Source: an uncultured Bacilli bacterium (GTDB lineage Bacteria; Bacillota_I; Bacilli_A; RF39; UBA660). From it: a stretch of 11,372 nt of DNA. Shown here in pieces: positions 1 to 6,820 of this stretch (positions within the stretch are counted from its first letter, which is position 1; the number at the start of each line of letters is the position of its first letter). The notes beneath the pieces were generated by a model, which saw nothing but the letters and a program-made list of their open reading frames with translations, was not told where the DNA came from and searched no databases. The position numbers were made by a program, and so were the translations under genes. Location of the stretch: assembly GCA_947631655.1 (NCBI GenBank), contig CANRME010000037.1, positions 1 through 11,372 of the forward strand, written 5' to 3'.

Positions 1-186
1 TAGAAGTTCTAGCTCTCATTTTAGTTTAACGCACTAACCTACGTTTTAAACTCCAGTATCCGAAATTCATTATTTTATTTATCTTTAAATGTTTTCAGCC
101 TAGACACTTAATCTCTTTTAAGAACTTAAAAATAACTACTTAAAATACTTTCTCCGTTTAACTACTCACTAGTATACACTATTTTT
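1..186. other. Window-edge region with no gene recognised
   Basis: This stretch follows the stop of the leftmost gene on the minus strand. All frames are broken by stops within a few dozen codons. The longest start-to-stop reading I noticed on the minus strand is about 14 codons, near positions 45-90, and has no clear Shine-Dalgarno site. There is a short near-palindrome at 116-131 (TTTTAAG, two bases, CTTAAAA) and a direct repeat of ACTTAAAA around 124-131 and 138-145. Either could be a weak AT-rich terminator or just chance in AT-rich DNA. No tRNA-like TpsiC arm or other RNA signature was seen. Confidence 0.4.
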
Positions 187-876
187 TTATTTTTGCAAAG
201 TTAAATTTAAACCCTTATTATTAAATTTACTTTGTAAATATTCTTTTAAGAATTTACCACTATCACTAAAGTAAGCTACTATATCTAATACTACTGCTAT
301 TTCTTTTTCATAAAACTCAACCTTATCATTAATTAAATTATTATATATCGCTTCATAAGAAACTCTTCCCTTTACCCAGTCTAGAATATCTATTACTAAA
401 TTCATAAGAAGAGAATCCTCATATCTATCATAAAAGTATTCGACAAAACTTAACCATTCCGTTTGTTTATCTTTATCTACTAAATTTACTCCTTTTACTT
501 CCATAACATATTTTTCATTATCTTTATTTTGAGATGCCCATACTCTATTTCGATTATAAAATTTCATCAACCCATTAGATATTCCAAATGCTCTTTCTTT
601 TTGGTCATAATAGAACTTATCACTATTGGGATTACGATATAATACTTCGCCTCCAAAAGATATTTCATAAATCATTTCTGTATCAGCAAAAAACTCTAAT
701 AAAGGACAACCTTCTAATATAATCGATTCAAAATCATTTACTGTTTCTAAAACACCCATATAATATTCAATTCTATCTTGAATATAGTAAATAACTTTAA
801 CTGGTTTACCAATATATTGTTTTAAATTATTAAACATCTCTAGAGCTTTATCATAATTTTTCTCTTTAATTATCAT
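187..876 (-). CDS. Unknown protein, paralog of its upstream neighbour (229 aa)
   Basis: I do not recognise this family. The TTG at 885 would extend the frame by three codons, but the ATG at 876 is preferred: it sits one base after the stop of the upstream gene, with AAGGTTG as a plausible ribosome site, so translation is probably coupled. Residues about 20-84 look like a small beta barrel: alternating hydrophobic strands, then G41-V-L..VN-F, and ending in GEVLY-R-N. The pattern recalls LSm or SH3-like barrels, but this is inference. Residues about 137-215 are helical, beginning TEW-L. Both parts match the neighbouring 878-1492 product in the same order, so the two look like an old tandem duplication. 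This copy has about 25 extra residues in the middle. It has no signal peptide, membrane segment, metal motif or nuclease motif, and is likely cytoplasmic. Confidence 0.75.
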   Translation of the reverse strand: MIIKEKNYDKALEMFNNLKQYIGKPVKVIYYIQDRIEYYMGVLETVNDFESIILEGCPLLEFFADTEMIYEISFGGEVLYRNPNSDKFYYDQKERAFGISNGLMKFYNRNRVWASQNKDNEKYVMEVKGVNLVDKDKQTEWLSFVEYFYDRYEDSLLMNLVIDILDWVKGRVSYEAIYNNLINDKVEFYEKEIAVVLDIVAYFSDSGKFLKEYLQSKFNNKGLNLTLQK

Positions 877-877
877 C

Positions 878-1492
878 TTAATCAACCTTCTTTAAACTTA
901 ATTTAATATCACTACTTATACAATATTTATTTAAACATTTTCTTATAAGTACTTTATATTTATTATCTAAATTAGTATTATTTAAATGTCTTAATATTCT
1001 ATCTAAACTTTCTCCATTAGCTAATCTTTTTAGATATTCTAATATCATACTTAAAACAAATTTTTTATTATTATCTAATAAATGATTAACTACTCTTACC
1101 CATTCTTCTAAATAATAAGGATTAATATATAATATAGAATCTTTTATAATTTTATATCTTATATCTTCATTAGAACTTAAAAGACCTCCAAATATCTCTT
1201 TAATTAAATTTGGTATATCTTCTTTATTGATACAACTACCCAAATAATTATTGGAATATAGCACTTCTTTAGTTTCATCTAAGACAATACTTTTAATTAT
1301 GGAACTATTACCAATAAATCTTAAAACATAATTATCTATTTTAACACTATAAAAATAATTTATATCTACAAGTTTCCCCTTTAGTATATATAATTTATTA
1401 TCTTTAATATAAGTACAAACTACTATTTCATTTCTATGTTCATATAATTTTTTTAAACTTTTTAAAGCTTTTATCTCTATATCTGTTCCCAT
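878..1492 (-). CDS. Unknown protein, first of a diverged paralog pair (204 aa)
   Basis: The family is not recognised. The ATG at 1492 follows GGTGAT at suitable spacing, which matches the extended Shine-Dalgarno sequence. Residues about 19-82 give five or so short beta strands with the signature G-x-L-x-x-I-N-x-F-x-S and ending in EVLY-S-N; this corresponds residue by residue to residues 21-84 of the downstream protein. Residues about 129-175 start with EEW-V and are helical, again matching the partner. The product is rich in Lys, Asn and Ile, and no membrane segment or catalytic motif is visible. The stop is one base before the partner's start, so the two are certainly co-transcribed. They lie 55 bases downstream of a toxin-antitoxin pair on the same strand, so they may be read from that promoter or from their own weak one. 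A role as an accessory subunit or regulator is possible but unsupported. Confidence 0.75.
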   Translation of the reverse strand: MGTDIEIKALKSLKKLYEHRNEIVVCTYIKDNKLYILKGKLVDINYFYSVKIDNYVLRFIGNSSIIKSIVLDETKEVLYSNNYLGSCINKEDIPNLIKEIFGGLLSSNEDIRYKIIKDSILYINPYYLEEWVRVVNHLLDNNKKFVLSMILEYLKRLANGESLDRILRHLNNTNLDNKYKVLIRKCLNKYCISSDIKLSLKKVD

Positions 1493-1515
1493 ACATTTAT
1501 CACCAGGTAATTACT

Positions 1516-1547
1516 ATCATACTACTTTAATAAAATTTTTTAAAGTA
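1516..1547 (-). promoter_or_regulatory. AT-rich hyphenated dyad with possible weak promoter
   Basis: The gap between the antitoxin and the paralog pair holds an 8-bp inverted repeat, TACTTTAA at 1523-1530 and TTAAAGTA at 1540-1547, with a 9-bp spacer. On the minus strand TTTAAA (1544-1539), 17 bases and TATGAT (1521-1516) form a weak promoter-like pair overlapping this dyad. It could be a promoter with an operator, or a weak hairpin that attenuates transcription from the toxin-antitoxin unit; there is no GC-rich stem or U-run of a classical terminator. In such AT-rich DNA chance is a real alternative. Confidence 0.3.
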
Positions 1548-2516
1548 CTATTTTAAATCAATATCAAAAGCATAATCATAACTAATTTTATTATAATAAT
1601 TAGTTTCTAAAAAAGCTTTCTCATGATGTGAATAATCTACAATTTCTTTAGAAGTAAAGTTCTTAAACTTATCTTTAACTTTCCTCAAACTCTTTAACTC
1701 TTCTTCATTAAATATATTTCTATCATATTTTTTATTAGCTTTAATATTATAGTATTCATATTCCCCATCTATCTTATATTCACATTCTATTAATCCTTCT
1801 TCCAACCCTTTATTTAATATCATTTCATATTGGTCAGGTACTGGTCCAAAATTTAATTTAGCATATTCTAATCCCGTTATAGAGGCGCAAGTATTTTTAT
1901 AATTTAGGAAATCCGCATAAAACATTTCTTTAACTAACTTTGTTTTTAAAATACCTCCTTGAGCAAAATATAAAATCATATTAAAAATTTTATCCCTATC
2001 TAATTCCTTATATCCATTATACTCGTTTAGCTCTGTATCATTATCTCCAAATAATTTACTAGTATTATTTGTTTTAAAATTACTAAGTATCTTTTCGCTT
2101 TCCTTAGTACTAAATTTATCTTCATTAGTACTAAGAATAGTTAACATATTTTCTGGGTCTTCTAATATCATTTTTAATAAAATAAGATAACTATCATTAG
2201 GAATAGAACGTCCTTGTTCATAACTAATTAGAGTCTTCTTAGCACACCCTAACATTTTTGCGAAAGTAACTTGCGATAAGTTATATTTTTTTCTTAAATT
2301 TATAATATCATCTTTATTAACCCCATACTTATTATTATAAATATTAATCGCCTTTTTTATAGCAGCATTATCTAAAACACTATCATAAACTAAACTATTA
2401 CAATTACTACAAAATCTTCTCTTAGCTACAAAATTTATTTTATTTCCTTTTCTTGTAAAATTGTGTTCATAATCTTTTACATAAGTCTCTGTATTACCAC
2501 AAATATCACATCTCAT
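1548..2516 (-). CDS. MqsA-like antitoxin: zinc finger, XRE HTH and DUF4065 (SocA/Panacea)
   Basis: This 322-residue protein has three parts. Residues 1-45 form a YgiT/MqsA-type zinc finger with Cys3, Cys6, Cys36 and Cys39. Residues about 68-105 form an XRE helix-turn-helix (LRKKYNLSQ..FAKMLG...T...YEQGRSIP). Residues about 175-305 match DUF4065, the SocA-like or Panacea domain (ILYFAQGG.L...K..FYADF, then FGPVP). The ATG at 2516 is chosen because MRCDIC is the family's usual beginning and GGGTGG lies five bases upstream; the TTG at 2540 adds eight unlikely residues. It starts ten bases after the stop of an MqsR-like toxin gene. Known MqsA binds MqsR through its zinc-finger end and represses the operon through its HTH, while Panacea domains are known as promiscuous toxin-neutralising modules. 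Which part neutralises the toxin here cannot be read from sequence. Confidence 0.88.
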   Translation of the reverse strand: MRCDICGNTETYVKDYEHNFTRKGNKINFVAKRRFCSNCNSLVYDSVLDNAAIKKAINIYNNKYGVNKDDIINLRKKYNLSQVTFAKMLGCAKKTLISYEQGRSIPNDSYLILLKMILEDPENMLTILSTNEDKFSTKESEKILSNFKTNNTSKLFGDNDTELNEYNGYKELDRDKIFNMILYFAQGGILKTKLVKEMFYADFLNYKNTCASITGLEYAKLNFGPVPDQYEMILNKGLEEGLIECEYKIDGEYEYYNIKANKKYDRNIFNEEELKSLRKVKDKFKNFTSKEIVDYSHHEKAFLETNYYNKISYDYAFDIDLK

Positions 2517-2526
2517 AATTACCACC

Positions 2527-2853
2527 CTATCTATAATCAATATGGAACGATAAACAAACTGTTTCTTTTTCGCTATTATATTCTTCTATAGTTAATTTTA
2601 TATATACTAGTTCTCCTTTTATTCTCTTTTTAAATGTCAAAGTATTCTTACTTTTAGCATAAAATGGTTTATAATCTACAACATAGTTTATACTAGACAA
2701 TGAAAGAATTTCCTTCCACGCATCTTCTTCCATAATTCCAATTTCAAATAATTCTTGAGAATAATTACGGTCTTTCCTTGTTGCAAATCTTCTTTTACCA
2801 CTTCTTATTAAATTTTTCATTAGTAAAAGCAATTTTATCTGTTCCCTCGTCAT
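2527..2853 (-). CDS. MqsR-like toxin, putative mRNA interferase (108 aa)
   Basis: This small protein resembles the Bacillota branch of MqsR toxins, which are RelE-fold endoribonucleases acting on mRNA. Visible family features are an N-terminal helix with LIRSGKRRFATRKDR, an 'LG/IG...DA...I..L' middle (IGIMEEDAWKEIL.L), and the C-terminal core G-E-L-V-Y84-I-K-L followed by VCLSFH104. By eye, Tyr84 aligns with E. coli MqsR Tyr81 and His104 with Lys96. The ATG at 2853 is chosen because AGGAGGT lies nine bases upstream; the longer TTG frame from 2907 would begin inside the promoter -35 box. Gene order is toxin first, as in mqsRA, with the antitoxin following at ten bases. The call is by motif, not by a profile search. 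Confidence 0.82.
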   Translation of the reverse strand: MTREQIKLLLLMKNLIRSGKRRFATRKDRNYSQELFEIGIMEEDAWKEILSLSSINYVVDYKPFYAKSKNTLTFKKRIKGELVYIKLTIEEYNSEKETVCLSFHIDYR

Positions 2854-2862
2854 AATGTAAAG

Positions 2863-2869
2863 ACCTCCT
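2863..2869 (-). promoter_or_regulatory. Perfect Shine-Dalgarno of the toxin gene
   Basis: AGGAGGT lies nine bases before the ATG at 2853. It settles the toxin start against the longer TTG frame from 2907 and predicts strong translation of the toxin. Confidence 0.8.
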
Positions 2870-2878
2870 GCTAAATAA

Positions 2879-2907
2879 ATGGTAACATATGTTACCAATT
2901 TAGTCAA
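2879..2907 (-). promoter_or_regulatory. Promoter of the toxin-antitoxin operon
   Basis: On the minus strand TTGACT (2907-2902), a 17-base spacer and TACCAT (2884-2879) form a sigma-A-type promoter. It starts just after the stop of the HD gene, so the toxin-antitoxin pair is a separate transcription unit from the envelope genes, although read-through is possible. The palindrome at 2881-2896 covers part of the spacer and the -10, as expected of an autorepressed toxin-antitoxin operon. Confidence 0.6.
2881..2896. promoter_or_regulatory. Perfect 16-bp palindrome, likely antitoxin operator
   Basis: GGTAACATATGTTACC is identical on both strands and is the only such GC-ended perfect palindrome I noticed in the window. 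It lies 28 bases upstream of the toxin ATG and overlaps the promoter -10 region. MqsA-family antitoxins repress their own operons by binding inverted repeats there through an XRE HTH, and the antitoxin here has one. That it is the binding site is inference. Confidence 0.7.
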
Positions 2908-2918
2908 TATAAGTAAAC

Positions 2919-3833
2919 TTATTTTAATCTTTTCCCATTTACTAAAGGGTTTAAGATACGTTTTTTAATTGGTGGCATTTCAATATACGGAATATCTTCT
3001 TTTCTAATATTTAAAAATAAATCGAGATTACTTTGTATATATGCATCATTACTATTCTTTAAAATATTAAATAATTCTTCTTCCGTTAAAATATATAAAT
3101 CTTTATAAGTAATTAACCCAATATCTATACTTCTCTTCGTAATATTAGCTAATAAACTCATCATATAATTATCATAATTAGAATGACAAAACATATCGAT
3201 ATTTTCACTTACTTCTAATATCTTTCTTGCTATATCAATATTATTTAACCCTATTTCTTGTTCCTTATCGCTATTTTTATAAATTTTAAGAGCATTAATA
3301 ATTACTTCTAAATCACTTATATTTAAATCTCTTGTCCAAAATAAACCTGGTAAGATAACTCCATCTAATCTATCTGCACATAATTTAGGTCGATCATTAT
3401 CTACTACCTTATACTCTTTAAAATTTGCTATCTCTTCTAATAAAATATTATCTATTTTTAAACAATCTCTTAAATACTCATCATTAACTAAAATGTCTTC
3501 CGTAAATTCTTCCGTACTATCTTGTTTTAAATAATCTTTGTTCATATAATCAATAACATGTGAAAAACAAGGTGTAGATACATCATGAAATAAACCTGCT
3601 AAAGCCATTTTCTTATCTTTAGTCAATCTATAAATTATCAAGGCCACATTTAAAGAATGGTCATATCGTGATACGTATTCCGCAAAATCATAAACGCTTT
3701 TGGAAGCATAATCCATTCCACAAAAATACCCCACTTTTTTAAGTCTTACAAGACTAGGAACATTTAAATACTTTTCTAAAAACTTAAAGTCATTATTAAC
3801 TTTAAGTATTTCTTCATATTTTTCTAATATCAT
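2919..3833 (-). CDS. HD-domain phosphohydrolase (304 aa)
   Basis: The metal-binding HD signature is complete: His59 (RYDHS), His83-Asp84 (LFHDVSTPCFSH) and Asp154 (CADRLDG). The region from about 50 to 160 therefore forms the HD domain found in dNTPase/SAMHD1-like and related phosphohydrolases. The extra His92 in the STPCFSH segment is typical of the dGTPase-like branch. The C-terminal half is helical and I cannot assign it. There is no signal peptide or membrane segment, so the protein is cytoplasmic. The ATG at 3833 has AGGTGGG just upstream, overlapping the stop of the GtrA gene, so it is probably translated as the last gene of the envelope run. The substrate (nucleotide, cyclic nucleotide or other phosphate ester) cannot be told from the sequence, and its link to wall synthesis may be only positional. 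Confidence 0.8.
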   Translation of the reverse strand: MILEKYEEILKVNNDFKFLEKYLNVPSLVRLKKVGYFCGMDYASKSVYDFAEYVSRYDHSLNVALIIYRLTKDKKMALAGLFHDVSTPCFSHVIDYMNKDYLKQDSTEEFTEDILVNDEYLRDCLKIDNILLEEIANFKEYKVVDNDRPKLCADRLDGVILPGLFWTRDLNISDLEVIINALKIYKNSDKEQEIGLNNIDIARKILEVSENIDMFCHSNYDNYMMSLLANITKRSIDIGLITYKDLYILTEEELFNILKNSNDAYIQSNLDLFLNIRKEDIPYIEMPPIKKRILNPLVNGKRLK

Positions 3834-3843
3834 AAAAACCCAC

Positions 3844-4248
3844 CTATTTTTTAAATACTAATAATTTACTAAATACATAGTTAGCAATAGTTACTACAAC
3901 TTGCACTACTAATTTAGCTATTTTATCATTAATATGTAATAATGTCACCATTAAAAACATAATAAACATATCCATCCCTAAAGTAAGTAAACGTGCCCCT
4001 ACAAAAGAGGTTAATTCTTTTAGCCTTTTAGGATTTTTACTTTCAAAAACAAAAATCCTATTAGCAACATAAGCAAAAGCCACCGCACATATCCAACTAA
4101 AGATATTCGCAATTTGAAGTTCTATCGCATTATTAGGGTTTAATACTGTACTTACCAATATATAATAAGACACTAAAGAAACAACCGTAGTTAAAACTCC
4201 TACGATTAAATAATTAATTATTTCTTTATATTTATGATAAAATTTCAT
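3844..4248 (-). CDS. GtrA-family membrane protein (134 aa)
   Basis: The length and pattern fit the GtrA family (PF04138): four membrane helices at about 10-33, 44-64, 82-104 and 110-130. The conserved AY-x-x-NR-x-FVF follows helix 2 (residues 59-68), and NY-x-FSK-x-x-VF is at the C-terminus. GtrA proteins are thought to move polyprenyl-phosphate-linked sugars across the membrane for polysaccharide or teichoic-acid glycosylation. The ATG overlaps the TagO-like gene's TGA as ATGA, with AAGGAAG upstream, so the two are translationally coupled. The pairing suggests a shared lipid-linked carrier pathway. No glycosyltransferase partner (GtrB type) is in the window. Confidence 0.9.
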   Translation of the reverse strand: MKFYHKYKEIINYLIVGVLTTVVSLVSYYILVSTVLNPNNAIELQIANIFSWICAVAFAYVANRIFVFESKNPKRLKELTSFVGARLLTLGMDMFIMFLMVTLLHINDKIAKLVVQVVVTIANYVFSKLLVFKK

Positions 4249-5306
4249 TTTTTAACTTCCTTCTTCTTATGATGTTCAAATAATATATCGGTTTTCATTA
4301 CTAAAAATATTAAGAATATCATTAAAAGAATATAGATAAACATGGCTATTTTACTATCTCCTAGAACAAAGAAAATAGATACCGAAGCAAATGCAATATC
4401 AATAAAATAAATTATTAATAAGGATGCTCTGGGCGAAAATTTAAGTTTTAAAAATTGATGATGAAAGTGTTCCTTATCTGGAGTAAATGGATCTTTACCT
4501 TTAATTAATCTTCGCAAAATAGCTAAAGCCGTATCAAAGATTGGAATAGCCATAATACATATTGGAATAACTAAACTGGTTAAAGTCGCCCCTTTAAATC
4601 CTAAAAGAGCTGTTACCCCAATGATAAAACCAATGAAATCACTTCCAGCATTTCCCAAAAATATCGAAGCCGGTGGAAAATTGTATACTAAGAAACCTAA
4701 TATGGATCCCAACATTATTAATGATAGAACCACATCTAAACCTCCTAATTGGTTTAAAATAAAAGCAATAATGGCAATAGTAGCAAAATAAATTGATGCT
4801 ATACCCGAAGCCAGCCCATCCATTCCATCTATTAAATTTAAAACATTAATGAAAGCAACGATAAAAAATATGGTTACCAAATAATTTATAGGAGTAGGAA
4901 ATACTAAATGTAATCCTAGAAAAGTTACTTCATTTAAAACTAAATTACCATAAATACAAACTATCATCGCAGCGATAATATGCACTATTAATTGATACCT
5001 TGCTTTAATAGGATTAATAGAATCCGCAAGCCCCATTAATATTAGTAAGAAACTTCCCATCAAAATAGATAACATTACGGTATTTTGCGGAGCAAATAGG
5101 ATGTATCCTAACATGAAGGATAAAAATATAGCTACTCCTCCTAATCTTGGCATCGGAACTTTATGGATTTTTCGCTTATGATCTGGATAATCCATGGCTC
5201 CCGTATGAACACTTAAAACCTTCATAATGGGAACTAAAAGCATACTAGTAAAGAAACATACTAATATTATTTCAAAAACACTATGACCATTAACTTGTAA
5301 ATTCAT
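4245..5306 (-). CDS. TagO/WecA-like polyprenyl-phosphate sugar-1-phosphate transferase
   Basis: This 353-residue polytopic membrane protein (about ten or eleven helices) belongs to the MraY/WecA/TagO family. It transfers a HexNAc-1-phosphate from a UDP-sugar to undecaprenyl phosphate, the first step of many wall polymers. Motifs in order: DYPDHKRKIHKVPMPRLGG (39-57), GLADS (92-96), NLIDGMDGLASG (157-168), FLGNAGSD (216-223), IPIFDT (254-259) and PDKEHFHH (276-283, the usual H-x-HH). Two usually acidic positions differ: the DD pair is Asp95-Ser96, and the GD of the GDxGS motif is Gly218-Asn219, with a new Asp223. The start at 5306 has AAGGAA at good spacing. A TATAAT at 5335-5330 precedes it, but no -35 is seen. 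Activity is likely but not assured given these changes. Confidence 0.9.
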   Translation of the reverse strand: MNLQVNGHSVFEIILVCFFTSMLLVPIMKVLSVHTGAMDYPDHKRKIHKVPMPRLGGVAIFLSFMLGYILFAPQNTVMLSILMGSFLLILMGLADSINPIKARYQLIVHIIAAMIVCIYGNLVLNEVTFLGLHLVFPTPINYLVTIFFIVAFINVLNLIDGMDGLASGIASIYFATIAIIAFILNQLGGLDVVLSLIMLGSILGFLVYNFPPASIFLGNAGSDFIGFIIGVTALLGFKGATLTSLVIPICIMAIPIFDTALAILRRLIKGKDPFTPDKEHFHHQFLKLKFSPRASLLIIYFIDIAFASVSIFFVLGDSKIAMFIYILLMIFLIFLVMKTDILFEHHKKKEVKK

Positions 5307-5337
5307 AACTTAGTTCCTTCCCTAAACTTATTATACC

Positions 5338-6807
5338 CTAAAAATCATCATCAAGAATAGTTTTTTCTTTTTCTTCTTTCTTATTTTTCTTTTTCTTCTT
5401 TTCTTTTTTTACTTCTTTAACTTCTTCTTTTTCTTCAGAAACATTTTCTTGTTCTTTTTTATTCTTCTTAGGTTTATCTACTTTAATAGTTTCTTCTAAT
5501 AACTCTTTTTTATTTACTTTTTTACCATTTTTCGAAACTAAAGATAAAATTATAATTAAGCAAAGAAGAATAACTCCGCCAGCACAAGCAAGCATTATTA
5601 AATAGAAATCTTCATTACCTTTATTACTTTCAAAATCATATCTTTGTAACGTTTTTTCTAATTTATCATATTGATAAAAATTCTCTTTCCCCGTTTCTAG
5701 ATTAATACCTTTTACTAAGTAATAATCACTTCCATTTGTTTTTTGATATGCATCTATTTTATATTCATTTATTTCTACTACTAGTTTTTCATAACCGTTT
5801 AAGTCATCATGATTACCTAAAGGATAAACAATTAAGTTACCTAATTCAATAATTTTAAATTCTTGATAAGAATTATTTTTTTCTTTATAAATATATAAAC
5901 TAACATTACCATTTTCATCATTTAACCCTACTATCGTTAAATCGGCTTTACTAGAATAGAAAGCTGGTACTTCTTTATCTTCAATAATAATCGTTTTTTC
6001 TTCAAAAGAAGTTGGTGCTGTTAAAACATCCTTTTTTCTAACTACCGTATAATTACTTCCATTTATAGTAACGTTAATAGGATCTAATTCTTTAACATTA
6101 ATATTTAAAACATAAGTCTTTGTACTACCATTTTCAGCCGTGACAATAATATTTACTTTATTAGGTCCTTCTACTAGAGAAATTTCCCCATCACCTACTA
6201 CTCTGGCTTTGCCATCTTCTTTAGTCGCTTTAATATTTACTTTTTCAACGTCATTCGGAACATCTAAATTATATTCCAAAGTATCTTTATTAAATTCGGG
6301 TTCAAAAGTATAACCCTCTATTTCTAAAGCTTTTAAATTATTATTTTTACTATAACTAGCTTGTAATTCTTGTTGAGTCATAACTTTAACAGTTGCTGTT
6401 GTAATGGTTGGTATAAAATCTGAATTAGGTTCTCCATCATCTTTCCATAAAGCCATTGATGAACCAGATATTGTAAAAACTCCTGTTCCTTTAGCTATCG
6501 CTTTAAAAATATATTTATAATTTACAGTTTTAGTCGTAGCATTTTGTGCTTGTGTAGCCCAAAAAGGTGGAACATCACTACTTACTAAACTAAATAGATT
6601 GCTATTATAATTTAAGCTATATTGCCATGCTCCTAATGCTTCGTTGGATGATACGGTTACGGTTACCGTAAAAGTATTACCTACCACGGCATTACTGGTA
6701 GAAGAACTTACTCTAACACTACCTGTAGCAGCATATACTTCGGTAAGACCTAAAGCAAATAATAATGCAACAAATATACTAACCTTTCTTAAAATATTTT
6801 TCATCAT
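5338..6807 (-). CDS. Membrane-anchored cohesin-like and cadherin-like surface protein
   Basis: This 489-residue protein has a signal peptide (1-26, ending VYA-A). Residues about 28-142 resemble a cohesin: VGNTFTVTVTVSS, then ALGAWQYSLNYNSNLF, and FKAIAKGTGVFTI. Residues about 155-240 form a cadherin-like beta-sandwich domain (PF12733 type; LKALEIEG, FNKDTLEYN, VTAENGSTKTYVL). An unassigned extracellular region (241-398) follows, then a membrane helix at about 402-425. The cytoplasmic tail of about 60 residues is packed with Lys and Glu and ends ILDDDF. There is no LPxTG or SLH anchor, so it is held by the membrane helix. AAAGGAGTGA precedes the ATG at 6807; a second ATG follows directly. The gene starts 13 bases after the dockerin-bearing hydrolase stops, so the products are likely partners. 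The cohesin call is by pattern and needs a profile search. Confidence 0.82.
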   Translation of the reverse strand: MMKNILRKVSIFVALLFALGLTEVYAATGSVRVSSSTSNAVVGNTFTVTVTVSSNEALGAWQYSLNYNSNLFSLVSSDVPPFWATQAQNATTKTVNYKYIFKAIAKGTGVFTISGSSMALWKDDGEPNSDFIPTITTATVKVMTQQELQASYSKNNNLKALEIEGYTFEPEFNKDTLEYNLDVPNDVEKVNIKATKEDGKARVVGDGEISLVEGPNKVNIIVTAENGSTKTYVLNINVKELDPINVTINGSNYTVVRKKDVLTAPTSFEEKTIIIEDKEVPAFYSSKADLTIVGLNDENGNVSLYIYKEKNNSYQEFKIIELGNLIVYPLGNHDDLNGYEKLVVEINEYKIDAYQKTNGSDYYLVKGINLETGKENFYQYDKLEKTLQRYDFESNKGNEDFYLIMLACAGGVILLCLIIILSLVSKNGKKVNKKELLEETIKVDKPKKNKKEQENVSEEKEEVKEVKKEKKKKKNKKEEKEKTILDDDF

Positions 6808-6820
6808 ATATCACTCCTTT

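Noticed and set aside
45..90. Minus-strand mini-frame of about 14 codons with basic residues
   Set aside because: It has no Shine-Dalgarno site and is too short to distinguish from chance; a small peptide gene cannot be supported.
2517..2540. Longer antitoxin start at the TTG of 2540
   Set aside because: It would overlap the toxin stop and add eight residues before the conserved zinc-finger start; the ATG at 2516 has GGGTGG upstream.
2854..2907. Longer toxin start at the TTG of 2907
   Set aside because: That TTG is the first half of the likely -35 box and the added residues would be encoded by the palindrome; the ATG at 2853 has a perfect Shine-Dalgarno.
4245..4248. TGA read as Trp (Mycoplasma-type code)
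   Set aside because: TGA ends the TagO-like gene at the family's normal length inside an ATGA overlap, and the Trp codons checked are TGG, so the standard code fits.
5330..5335. TATAAT on the minus strand between the cohesin-like and TagO-like genes
   Set aside because: It is a perfect -10 hexamer, but there is no -35 at 16-18 bases and no TG extension; the 31-base gap fits simple co-transcription.
5338..5530. Low-complexity purine-rich stretch as a possible repeat element
   Set aside because: It is in frame as the Lys/Glu tail of the cohesin-like protein and needs no separate repeat.
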